Shown: positions 27,033 through 35,029 of the stretch, one piece after another | How positions within the stretch are numbered: position 1 is the first letter of the stretch | How the letters are laid out: every line of letters begins with the position of its first letter | NCBI GenBank assembly: GCA_903888625.1 | Contig: CAISUD010000023.1 | Coordinates: 1-35,228, forward strand | Direction of reading: 5' to 3' | Origin: an uncultured bacterium | GTDB taxonomy: Bacteria; Patescibacteriota; Minisyncoccia; Phycocordibacterales; UBA9973 | Length of the DNA: 35,228 nt | Made by a program: the position numbers and the translations under genes | The notes under the pieces: generated by a model | The model's database searches: none | What the model was told of the DNA's origin: nothing | Seen by the model: only the letters and a program-made list of their open reading frames with translations

Positions 27033-28238
27033 ATGAAAATCTTAAGCGTCGAAACATCTTGTGATGAAACTGGAATTAGTATTTTGGAAGTAACTGGCTC
27101 TAAAAATCCAACTTTTAAGGTTTTAGCCAACAGTTTAAATTCACAAATAAAAATTCACTCCCCGTACGGTGGAGTTTTCCCAGCACTCGCTAAAAGAGAG
27201 CATTTAAAAAACCTACCAATTCTTTTAGAAAGAACTCTTAAAAAAGCCAACCTCACCCTTTCCCCCACTCCTGCCAAGAAAAGGATCGATTTAATTGCTG
27301 TCACTTCTGGACCCGGTCTCGAACCTGCTCTTTGGACTGGAATTGTTTTTGCAAAAGAACTCGCTAAAAAATGGTCCGCCAGCCGGCGGATACCACTAGT
27401 ACCAGTCAACCATATGGAAGGACATATCCTTTCCGTTTTTGCTAAAGATAAAAAGGAATTTCAAATTGATAAATTAAATTTTCCAATCCTTTCTCTCCTT
27501 GTCTCTGGTGGGCATACTGAACTTGTCCTGATGAAAGATTTTAGAAAATATAAAATCATCGGTGAGACATTGGACGATGCCGCCGGTGAAGCTTATGATA
27601 AAGTGGCAAGAATGCTTCTGCTTCCCTATCCAGGTGGACCAGAGATCTCTCGCTTGGCAAACCAAGCTCGAAGGAGTTCTATTCCCCTCTTGAGGGGTGG
27701 CTCGCTTGCGAGACGGGGTGGAAAATTCATCCACCTCCCCCTAAAGGGTACTCCTCAAGAGGAGAATTTCAAACTTCCTCGTCCAATGTTATATACAAAA
27801 AACTTTGATTTTTCTTTTTCGGGATTAAAAACGGCTGTATTATATTTAATTCGTGATTTACAAAAAGAAAATCCAAATATACTTCAAAATGAAAAAATCA
27901 AAAGTGAAATTGCTTGTGAATTTGAAAATGCCGTGGTTGAAACCCTAGTTTATAAAACCAAAAAAGCTATTGAGAAATATAATGTTAAAACTTTAATTGT
28001 CGCTGGTGGAGTTTCAGCCAATAAACATCTTAAAAAAGAAATGCAAAAAATGACAAAAGAACTGAGAGGCAAGTCCTCTTTAAAGAGGCCTTGCCTCTCA
28101 GTTCTTTTCCCTTCAAAAAAACTCTCTGGCGACAATTCCATCATGATTGGAATAGCTGGATATTTCAAATATCTAAAAAATAATAAAAAAACAACTAGAG
28201 CGGGAAATATCAAAGCCGAAGGTGGATTAAGGCTATAA
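27033..28238 (+). CDS. tsaD: tRNA N6-adenosine threonylcarbamoyltransferase TsaD, carrying three in-frame palindrome-derived insertions
   Basis: ILSVETSCDETGISIL, HSPYGGVFPALAKREH, VPVNHMEGHI, LSLLVSGGHTELV, LDDAAGEAYDKVARML, FSFSGLKTAVL, LIVAGGVSANKHL, GDNSIMIG. Confidence 0.95.
   Translation: MKILSVETSCDETGISILEVTGSKNPTFKVLANSLNSQIKIHSPYGGVFPALAKREHLKNLPILLERTLKKANLTLSPTPAKKRIDLIAVTSGPGLEPALWTGIVFAKELAKKWSASRRIPLVPVNHMEGHILSVFAKDKKEFQIDKLNFPILSLLVSGGHTELVLMKDFRKYKIIGETLDDAAGEAYDKVARMLLLPYPGGPEISRLANQARRSSIPLLRGGSLARRGGKFIHLPLKGTPQEENFKLPRPMLYTKNFDFSFSGLKTAVLYLIRDLQKENPNILQNEKIKSEIACEFENAVVETLVYKTKKAIEKYNVKTLIVAGGVSANKHLKKEMQKMTKELRGKSSLKRPCLSVLFPSKKLSGDNSIMIGIAGYFKYLKNNKKTTRAGNIKAEGGLRL
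27372..27395. repeat. Palindrome family B (TCCGCC/GGCGGA) inside tsaD
   Basis: TGGTCCGCCAGCCGGCGGATACCA; in frame, encodes roughly SASRR between KKW and IPLVPVNHMEGH. Confidence 0.85.
27681..27767. repeat. Palindrome family C, 87-bp imperfect inverted repeat with nested hairpins, inside tsaD
   Basis: ATTCCCCTCTTGAGGGGTGG...CTCGCTTGCGAG...CCACCTCCCCCTAAAGGGTACTCCTCAAGAGGAGAAT; 29 codons, no stop in the used frame. Confidence 0.9.
28061..28102. repeat. Palindrome family A, long form (copy A5), inside tsaD
   Basis: ACTGAGAGGCAAGTCCTCTTTAAAGAGGCCTTGCCTCTCAGT; 42 bp, in frame (LRGKSSLKRPCLS). Confidence 0.95.
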
Positions 28239-28257
28239 AATATGATATATTGGGGAT

Positions 28258-30441
28258 ATGGATGACAAATTCTTAAAACCATACAACCCAAGAGAAACCG
28301 AAGACCGGATTTATAAACTTTGGGAAGATTCCGGTTTTTTTAATCCAGATGTTTGTGTAGAAAAAGGAATTACCGACAAAAATGCAGAGACTTTTTCTTT
28401 AATAATGCCCCCAACAAATGCAAATGGGTCTCTCCATGCTGGACATGGTTTAGTAATGACTATAGAAGATATAATCGTACGTTATAAAAGAATGCAAGGA
28501 TTTAGAACACTCTGGCTCCCGGGGCTTGATCATGCTGGATTTGAAACTCAAGTAGTTTATGAAAGAAAACTTGAAAAAGAAGGTCGCACAAGATTTGGAA
28601 TGGATAGAAATGTACTTTATAAAGAGATTCTAGATTTTACTTTGCAAAATTCATCAAATATTAAAAGTCAAATTAGAAAAACTGGTGCTTCTTGCGACTG
28701 GTCAAGAGAAAAATTTACTTTAGATGATGATATTGTAAAAACTGTATATCAAACTTTCAAAAAACTTTATGATGATGATTTAGTTTATAGAGGGAATAAA
28801 ATAGTATCTTGGTGTTCAAAACACCATACCTCTTTTTCCAATTTAGAAATTTTAGATGAAGAAAGAATAGAACCTTATTATTATTTAAAATATGGTCCTT
28901 TTATAATTTCTACTTCTAGACCAGAAACAAAATTTGGAGATAAATATGTGGTAATGCATCCTGATGATAAGAGGTATGCTGAATATACCCACGGGCAAAA
29001 AATAAACTTGGAATGGATAAATGGTCCGATAACAGCAACAATTATAAAAGATAAAGCAGTCGATATGGAATTTGGAACAGGAGTAATGACTATCACCCCT
29101 TGGCACGACCCAGTAGATTTTGAAATAGCTGAAAGACACAACCTTGAAAAAGAACAAATTATTGATGAATTCGGTAAATTACTGCCAGTGGCTGGAGAGT
29201 TTGCTGGTATGCATATCAAAAAAGCACGTCCTTTAATTATTGAAAAATTAAGACAAAAATGGTTAATTGAAAAAATCGATGAAAATTATAAACACGTAGT
29301 AAGAACTTGCTATAAATGTGGGACTATTATTGAACCACAAATAAAAAATCAATGGTTTATAAAAATGAAACCGCTGGCAGAAAGAGCTCTAAAAAAAATT
29401 GAAAACGAAGAAATAAAATATATACCAGAACATTATAAAAAAATTTCTATTCATTGGTTAGAAAATATTACTGATTGGAATATCTCTCGCCAAATTGTTT
29501 GGGGTATTCCTATTCCAGCTAAAATATGTACTGTCTGTGAACACGGCATGGTAGATATTGAAAATAAAATAACAAAATGTACTAAATGCAGTAATAATGT
29601 AAAAACAGATATTGATACTTTTGATACTTGGTTTTCTTCTGGGCAATGGCCTTTTGCAACGCTAGGTTATCCAAGCAAAGATGATTTTAAAAATTTCTAT
29701 CCAACTGATCTAATGGAAACAGCTGGTGAAATTATTTTCTTTTGGGTTTCTAGAATGATAATGCTAGGACTTTATATTACCGATAATATTCCTTTTAAAA
29801 AAGTTTACCTACACGGTTTAGTTTTAGATGCAAAAGGAAGAAAAATGAGTAAAAGTAAAGGAAATGTTATCGATCCAATCATTTTAACAGATAAATATGG
29901 TACTGATGCTTTTCGGATGGGAATAATTGTTGGGAATACCCCTGGAACATCTCTTTCATTGTCTGAGGATAAAATAAAAGCATATAAACATTTTGCAAAT
30001 AAACTTTGGAACATTACTCGTTTTGTTCTTTCAAACACAGAATCTTTACCTGCAGAAAACACTCAAGAAATAAAAATAATGGAAAATGATCAAAAAACTT
30101 TTGATGAACTAAATATTTTTATAAAGGATATAACTTCAGATATGGATAATTATAAATTTTATATGGCTGCAGAAAAATTATATCATTATGTTTGGCACAT
30201 ATTTGCCGATAAATTAATTGAAGAATCAAAGGATAAATTAAAAAGTGAAAATAAAGAAACAGTCTTATCTATTCAATATACTTTAAAACATGTTTTAGAA
30301 AAATGTCTTATAATGTTGCACCCATTTGTCCCATTTGTCACCGAAGAAATTTGGCAAACAATGAATCTAAAAAATAAAAAATTATTAATGATTCAAAAAT
30401 GGCCCTTCGACCTTGCTCAGGGCAAGCCCAATGACAACTAA
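28258..30441 (+). CDS. valS: Valyl-tRNA synthetase
   Basis: PPTNANGSLHAGHGLVMT (HIGH-like), WLPGLDHAGFETQ, KMSKSKGN (KMSKS), WDxS-type editing region; 727 aa. C-terminal FDLAQGKPNDN derives from a palindromic repeat. Confidence 0.93.
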   Translation: MDDKFLKPYNPRETEDRIYKLWEDSGFFNPDVCVEKGITDKNAETFSLIMPPTNANGSLHAGHGLVMTIEDIIVRYKRMQGFRTLWLPGLDHAGFETQVVYERKLEKEGRTRFGMDRNVLYKEILDFTLQNSSNIKSQIRKTGASCDWSREKFTLDDDIVKTVYQTFKKLYDDDLVYRGNKIVSWCSKHHTSFSNLEILDEERIEPYYYLKYGPFIISTSRPETKFGDKYVVMHPDDKRYAEYTHGQKINLEWINGPITATIIKDKAVDMEFGTGVMTITPWHDPVDFEIAERHNLEKEQIIDEFGKLLPVAGEFAGMHIKKARPLIIEKLRQKWLIEKIDENYKHVVRTCYKCGTIIEPQIKNQWFIKMKPLAERALKKIENEEIKYIPEHYKKISIHWLENITDWNISRQIVWGIPIPAKICTVCEHGMVDIENKITKCTKCSNNVKTDIDTFDTWFSSGQWPFATLGYPSKDDFKNFYPTDLMETAGEIIFFWVSRMIMLGLYITDNIPFKKVYLHGLVLDAKGRKMSKSKGNVIDPIILTDKYGTDAFRMGIIVGNTPGTSLSLSEDKIKAYKHFANKLWNITRFVLSNTESLPAENTQEIKIMENDQKTFDELNIFIKDITSDMDNYKFYMAAEKLYHYVWHIFADKLIEESKDKLKSENKETVLSIQYTLKHVLEKCLIMLHPFVPFVTEEIWQTMNLKNKKLLMIQKWPFDLAQGKPNDN
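30402..30430. repeat. Palindrome family D at the valS 3' end / PrsW start
   Basis: GCCCTTCGACCTTGCTCAGGGCAAGCCCA. Confidence 0.8.
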
Positions 30442-31120
30442 TATTACAATTTGGGAAGTTGCCTTTGCTCTGGGACTCATCCCATCGCTCCTTTGGCTTT
30501 GGTTTTGGCTTCGAGAAGAAAAGGGTAAAAAAGAACCAAGTGGTCTATTGGCTATTTGTTTTATTCTCGGAATGATTTGCGTAATTTTTGTTTTACCAAT
30601 TGAAAAATTTATTCAATCAAATGTCAGCAATTATCAATACCAAATTATTGGTTGGGCTAGTGCAGAAGAACTTATTAAATATATTGCCGTAATACTTGTT
30701 CTTTACAAAACTTGCTATTTAAACAAACCAATAGATTGGCCAATATTTCTAATCACTGCAGCCCTTGGTTTTGCTGCATTAGAAAATACTCTTTTTTTAA
30801 TAAAACCATTATCACTAAATCAAGCCACAGTCGGACTTTTGACTGGAAACCTAAGGTTTCTTGGTTCTACCCTTCTGCACGCTGTCTCGAGTGGATTTGT
30901 AGGAATTATGGCAGGTCTTTCGTTCTACCTTAGTGGTTTTACTAAAAAATTCTACATTTTAATTGGTTTTATTTTAGCCATCGCCTTGCATAGTGTCTTT
31001 AATTTTTTTATAATGGAGAATAATGGGAGTAATTTTTTACAAGTCTTTGCTCTCCTTTGGGTCGCAACAATTATTAATTTATTACTTTTTGAAAAATTAA
31101 GAAGAATGAGTATTAACTAA
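30431..31120 (+). CDS. PrsW-family intramembrane metalloprotease
   Basis: ASAEELIKY (EExxK), GFAALENTLF, LLHAVSSGFVG, ALHSVFNFF motifs; multiple TM. Start at 30431 (MTTNITIWEV) preferred over 30413. Confidence 0.88.
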   Translation: MTTNITIWEVAFALGLIPSLLWLWFWLREEKGKKEPSGLLAICFILGMICVIFVLPIEKFIQSNVSNYQYQIIGWASAEELIKYIAVILVLYKTCYLNKPIDWPIFLITAALGFAALENTLFLIKPLSLNQATVGLLTGNLRFLGSTLLHAVSSGFVGIMAGLSFYLSGFTKKFYILIGFILAIALHSVFNFFIMENNGSNFLQVFALLWVATIINLLLFEKLRRMSIN

Positions 31121-31153
31121 GAGGCAAGACCTCTTTAAAGAGGTCTTGCCTCT
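31120..31153. repeat. Palindrome family A, long form (copy A6)
   Basis: AGAGGCAAGACCTCTTTAAAGAGGTCTTGCCTCT, perfect palindrome overlapping the PrsW stop codon. Confidence 0.95.
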
Positions 31154-31163
31154 AAATAAAATT

Positions 31164-31637
31164 ATGCAAAATAAAAGAAAAAGTTTTTTTGAAAGATTGA
31201 CCGGTAGTGTTCGTGCTGACCGAGATGAAGAGGAAGAAGAGGTAAAAAAAATATCAGTAAAAAATTCTGATAAAAATATGAGCAGTTGGATTGAAGAAGA
31301 AGACGAAGAAGCCGAATTAACAGTCGATGTTTATCAAACTCCAAATGATATTATCATCCAAACAATGGTAGCTGGAGTCAGACCAGAAGATTTAGAACTA
31401 ACTATTTCAAGGGACTTAGTGACCATCAAAGGCAAACGCGAAGAATCCCGCACGATTGATGAAGAAAATTATTTTACTAAAGAATTATACTGGGGCACGT
31501 TTTCAAGAACCATTTCTCTACCAGCTGAAATTGATCCAGAAGAAGCCGAAGCCATAGAAAAACACGGACTCCTCACCATCAAACTTCCTAAAATCGATAG
31601 AGAAAAGAAAACAAACGTAAAAGTTAAATCGATATAG
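31164..31637 (+). CDS. Hsp20/alpha-crystallin small heat shock protein
   Basis: ELTVDVYQTPNDIIIQTMVAGVRPEDLELTISRDLVTIKGKREE...GTFSRTISLPAEIDPEEAEAIEKHGLLTIKLPK. Confidence 0.95.
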   Translation: MQNKRKSFFERLTGSVRADRDEEEEEVKKISVKNSDKNMSSWIEEEDEEAELTVDVYQTPNDIIIQTMVAGVRPEDLELTISRDLVTIKGKREESRTIDEENYFTKELYWGTFSRTISLPAEIDPEEAEAIEKHGLLTIKLPKIDREKKTNVKVKSI

Positions 31638-31644
31638 ATAAACT

Positions 31645-31673
31645 AAAAATACCCCATTGTGTGGGGTATTTTT
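31645..31673. terminator. Bidirectional Rho-independent terminator (Hsp20 gene / tRNA-Phe)
   Basis: AAAATACCCCA TTGTG TGGGGTATTTTT. Confidence 0.85.
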
Positions 31674-31679
31674 CTTTTG

Positions 31680-31751
31680 TGCCGAGGGGCAGAATCGCAC
31701 TGCCGACCAATCCCTCTTCAGGGGAGTGCTCTACTACTGAGCTACCTCGGC
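31680..31751 (-). tRNA. tRNA-Phe (GAA)
   Basis: GCCGAGGTAGCTCAGTAGTAGAGCACTCCCCTGAAGAGGGATTGGTCGGCAGTGCGATTCTGCCCCTCGGCA. Confidence 0.94.
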
Positions 31752-31982
31752 TTATATATTTTTCAATTGGTCGATGTTGATACCGGAAAGTTTTTCTACT
31801 TGACCAAGAAACGGGTCTAGAAAATAAAAAGCACCGATTGTAATCCCAATTAAAACAAGCCAATATAATACTCGTAAAACAGTTGAGATTTTTTGGGAAC
31901 GCCTCATTTTGTGAAGCATCTCGTTATTCTCTTCTGCAACACTAAGCATTTTTTCTAATAACTTCTTTGACTCAGGATCCAT
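31752..31982 (-). CDS. Small single-TM protein, unknown
   Basis: 76 aa; MDPESKKLLEKMLSVAEENNEMLHKMRRSQ...VLYWLVLIGITIGAFYFLDPFLG; stop codon directly abuts tRNA-Phe. Confidence 0.7.
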   Translation of the reverse strand: MDPESKKLLEKMLSVAEENNEMLHKMRRSQKISTVLRVLYWLVLIGITIGAFYFLDPFLGQVEKLSGINIDQLKNI

Positions 31983-32047
31983 ATTAGTATACTAGCATAA
32001 AATATTAAAAAAACAATTTCCAAAAAACTATTATTTGTGTTAAATTG

Positions 32048-32119
32048 TGCCCCCACTCCGAATCGAACGGGGATCTATTCCTTAGGACGGAACTGTTCTA
32101 TCCATTGAACTATGGGGGC
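32048..32119 (-). tRNA. tRNA-Arg (CCT)
   Basis: GCCCCCATAGTTCAATGGATAGAACAGTTCCGTCCTAAGGAATAGATCCCCGTTCGATTCGGAGTGGGGGCA. Confidence 0.94.
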
Positions 32120-32120
32120 A

Positions 32121-32151
32121 TTTACCACTGAGGCAAGACCTCAGAGGTAAA
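32121..32151. repeat. Palindrome family A variant (copy A7) at the glutaredoxin 3' end
   Basis: TTTACC A CTGAGG CAAGA CCTCAG A GGTAAA. Confidence 0.85.
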
Positions 32152-32152
32152 T

Positions 32153-32389
32153 TTAAATTAGTCCCAATTTCCTAGCTACTTCAGTTTTATTAAATCCAAC
32201 AGCCCAATCGCCATCAATGACAATGACCGGTACTCCCATTTGGCTGGTCAAATTTACCATTTCTTTTCTTTTAGCTAAATCGCTAGCTACGTCGTATTCA
32301 GTATAAGCAATGTTGTTAGCCTTAAAGAAATCCATGGCCATATGACAATAGTGACAAGTTGGAGTTGAATATATTTCTACTTTTTTCAT
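32153..32389 (-). CDS. Glutaredoxin-family protein
   Basis: VEIYSTPTCHYCHMAMDFF (CxxC), GVPVIVIDGDWAVGFN. Confidence 0.9.
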   Translation of the reverse strand: MKKVEIYSTPTCHYCHMAMDFFKANNIAYTEYDVASDLAKRKEMVNLTSQMGVPVIVIDGDWAVGFNKTEVARKLGLI

Positions 32390-32491
32390 CCCATTAGAAA
32401 TTATTCCATTCGTACGTATAATTACTATACATAAAAACAGATAATTTGTTATTCTAGTAATTTTGTCCTATTAGTGAATTTCTAACGGGAC
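32388..32491. repeat. MITE-like TIR element M3 (family E variant)
   Basis: Ends ATCCCATTAGAAATT ... AATTTCTAACGGGAC; internal TAATTACTA/TAGTAATT; one end overlaps the glutaredoxin start codon. Confidence 0.75.
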
Positions 32492-32547
32492 AAGTAAATT
32501 TTAACATAACTTGCCGAAAAACAAAAATAGAGATATATTTTATATAT

Positions 32548-32618
32548 GCGGGATTGGTATAGTGGTAGCACGAGTCCTTCCCAAGGATTAAACGCGAGTT
32601 CGATTCTCGCATCCCGCA
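32548..32618 (+). tRNA. tRNA-Gly (CCC)
   Basis: GCGGGATTGGTATAGTGGTAGCACGAGTCCTTCCCAAGGATTAAACGCGAGTTCGATTCTCGCATCCCGCA. Confidence 0.94.
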
Positions 32619-32621
32619 CAA

Positions 32622-33446
32622 TTATAAAGCATTTATTACAAAATCTTTTGGTAAATGTTTTTCGGCTTCTTCTATCCCCCGCTCCATCATTATAACCGCT
32701 TCAAGTGGATATTTACCTCTGGCACTCTCTTCAGAAAGCATCACAGCATCAGCTCCATTTAAAATTGCATAAGCAATATCGGTAACTTCGGCACGAGTCG
32801 GCAAAGGATTTTCCATCATCGATAACATCATTTGAGTCGCCACGATTACTGGTTTGCCAGCAATTTTACATTTTGCAATTATATCTTTTTCGGCAAATGG
32901 AATTTGCTCTAACGGAATTTCATTTCCTAAATCTCCCCTGGCCACCATCACTGCATCTGAAACTTTAATAATTTCATCTAAATTCTCTAAAGCAACTTTC
33001 CTTTCAATTTTTGCAATAATTGGAATAATTTTTTTTACCTTGAGCGTAGTCGAAAGGCCAAATTGTTGCATTTTTTCTCGCAACTCTAAAATATCTCCAG
33101 CCTTCCCAACATAAGACATTGCCACGTAGTCTACATTTTGTAGAATTCCAAATTTTAAATCAGCTAAATCTTTTGCTGTAATAATTTCTACTGATCCCTC
33201 TTTGAATTCATGACCTGTTTTTTCTTGCACTCTAGGGCCAGATAAATCTTGAATAATTGGAATTCTTTTACCAAGCTCTTTTGCATCTTCTCGAATATTT
33301 TTTATATAGCCTGCATGTTCCTCATAAGTACCCCAAGAAAAATTCAAACGCACAACATCCATCTGATGTGTCATCATTTCCTTAATAATCCCCCGATCTT
33401 TAGTCGCCGGCCCAATGGTGGCAACAATTTGCGCTTTACTTAGCAT
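32622..33446 (-). CDS. pyk: Minimal pyruvate kinase-like protein (A domain only; most of B domain and C domain absent)
   Basis: [109 protein letters not shown]; 274 aa. Confidence 0.85.
   Translation of the reverse strand: MLSKAQIVATIGPATKDRGIIKEMMTHQMDVVRLNFSWGTYEEHAGYIKNIREDAKELGKRIPIIQDLSGPRVQEKTGHEFKEGSVEIITAKDLADLKFGILQNVDYVAMSYVGKAGDILELREKMQQFGLSTTLKVKKIIPIIAKIERKVALENLDEIIKVSDAVMVARGDLGNEIPLEQIPFAEKDIIAKCKIAGKPVIVATQMMLSMMENPLPTRAEVTDIAYAILNGADAVMLSEESARGKYPLEAVIMMERGIEEAEKHLPKDFVINAL
33038..33057. repeat. Palindrome family D inside pyk
   Basis: Minus strand CCTTTCGACTACGCTCAAGG; in frame (GLSTTLKV). Confidence 0.75.
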
Positions 33447-33471
33447 AAATAGATTATAACATGTTTTTTAA

Positions 33472-34399
33472 TTACTTTTCTAACTCCTTTTTCAACAAAG
33501 GCGAAATTTGTTTTCGCATAATTAATTCATCTTTTATTGCAATATTTCCAATAAAATCGATCTGCAATATTTTTTTGACTAACTCCTTAGTATTTTCATC
33601 ATCTGTTATTATATATACTTTCTCTTTTTCCAAATCAATTGCACTTAAAAATATAAAATCTAAATTATTTTCTTTTTTAGTTTTATTTAAAATATCAAGT
33701 ATTTCATCTAATCTATTTTTTATTAACTCCTCTGCTCCAATCATTTCAATTTGAGCTATACTAAATTTTTTATTAGCAATGTCGTAAGTAGCTAAATCTC
33801 CTAGAATTGTTTTAGAAAGTTTTTCACCAGATAAATCAGACTTTGCTTCAAAAAGCTCTTTTGAAAAATTATCTGGTAGCTTTGCAATATTATTAAGGTA
33901 TTCCGCAACCTTTTTATCTCTATCGGTAGTGACTCCCCCTTTAAAATTTAAAGTATTTGAAATAATCGCACTCAAAAGCAATACAGCTGATTTGTATGAA
34001 ATTTCTATATTTTTTTCAATAAATTTTTCTGCAACTAAAGTGGCTGCCGAGCCGACAAGCTCTATCTGAACTTTTGCATTTGGAAATTTTTCTGCCTCGT
34101 GAATTGTCCTATGGTCTATAATTTCTATAACTTTTTCTATTTCAATATTTCCTTCAATTGCATTTAAATCACTAGTATCAATAAGAACAACCTCATTAAA
34201 ATCTTTTGAATTTTTAATTACTTCTGGATATATAAAATTAAAAACGACTCAAAACATATTTTACTTCATCATGCATTTCTCCCATTACTCCAACACTACT
34301 ATGCACTCCAGTTTTTTCTAAAAATTCAGAATAAGCAATAATACCAGCAACTCCGTCTATATCTGGATTCACATATGAAGTTATCAGTAATTTTTTCAT
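33472..34399 (-). pseudogene. DHH/DHHA2 phosphoesterase (Mn-dependent inorganic pyrophosphatase-like), frameshifted at homopolymer 34240-34244
   Basis: From ATG at 34399: MKKLLITSYVNPDIDGVAGIIAYSEFLEKTGVHSSVGVMGEMHDEVKYVLSRF*; removing one T restores FIYPEVIKNSKDFNEVVLIDTSDLNAIEGNIEIEKVIEIIDHRTIHEAEKFPNAKVQIELVGSAATLVAEKFIEKNIEISYKSAVLLLSAIISNTLNFKGGVTTDRD... Confidence 0.8.
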
Positions 34400-34402
34400 A
34401 AA

Positions 34403-35026
34403 TTAATTCAATTTAACTTCTTCTCCATCGCCAACAAATTTACAAACTCCATCTTCGCAAAACATTCCTTGCCCATCTCTAAAAATTTTAACTGGAACTT
34501 GTAAATCCTTTATTTTCTCCTTATATTCATCTTTTTTATCATCCGTATAGTGAGCTTGAATCATATAGGGCATTAAATTTAATCCTTTTAGCATTTCTTC
34601 TGTTGGGTTTTCTGGAATACCAGAACTTGATCTTATGGTTGGTCCCATTATCGCAGCCCCAGCACTTGTACCAATAAATACCTTCCCTTGTGTAAGTAAT
34701 TCAACCAATAGATTATCAAAATTACTTTCTTTCATCGCATTTAATAAATAAAAAGTACTACCACCATCAATATGGATTGCATTTTTATCTTTAAAAAATT
34801 CTTTTAACTCTTCTATTGTTTTCCCTTCAATATCAATCTCTTCAAAATTATAACCATTTTCTCTTATTTTATTTTTAACATTTTCCATGAACAATTTCGT
34901 TTTTTCATCTCTTCCTTTTACTGCAGTATTAACATAACCAATTCTCATTTGGTCTTTTGAAATACCAGTTAAGTTATAACCATATTTTAGCAAAAAAATT
35001 AAATCTGAACCTAAAATTAATTTCAT
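34403..35026 (-). CDS. Peptidase S51 / type 1 glutamine amidotransferase-like protein (dipeptidase E-like)
   Basis: IHIDGGSTFYLLNAMKES, FIGTSAGAAIMGPTIRSSSG, MIQAHYTDDKKDEYKEKI. Confidence 0.85.
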   Translation of the reverse strand: MKLILGSDLIFLLKYGYNLTGISKDQMRIGYVNTAVKGRDEKTKLFMENVKNKIRENGYNFEEIDIEGKTIEELKEFFKDKNAIHIDGGSTFYLLNAMKESNFDNLLVELLTQGKVFIGTSAGAAIMGPTIRSSSGIPENPTEEMLKGLNLMPYMIQAHYTDDKKDEYKEKIKDLQVPVKIFRDGQGMFCEDGVCKFVGDGEEVKLN

Positions 35027-35029
35027 AAA

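Noticed and set aside
27155-27185. CCCGTACGG in tsaD as a family-E end
   Set aside because: It encodes the conserved TsaD HSPYGGVFPALAKREH motif; chance similarity.
32121-32151. A7 hairpin as a terminator of the glutaredoxin gene
   Set aside because: No clear T-run after the stem on the minus strand, so listed as a repeat rather than a terminator.
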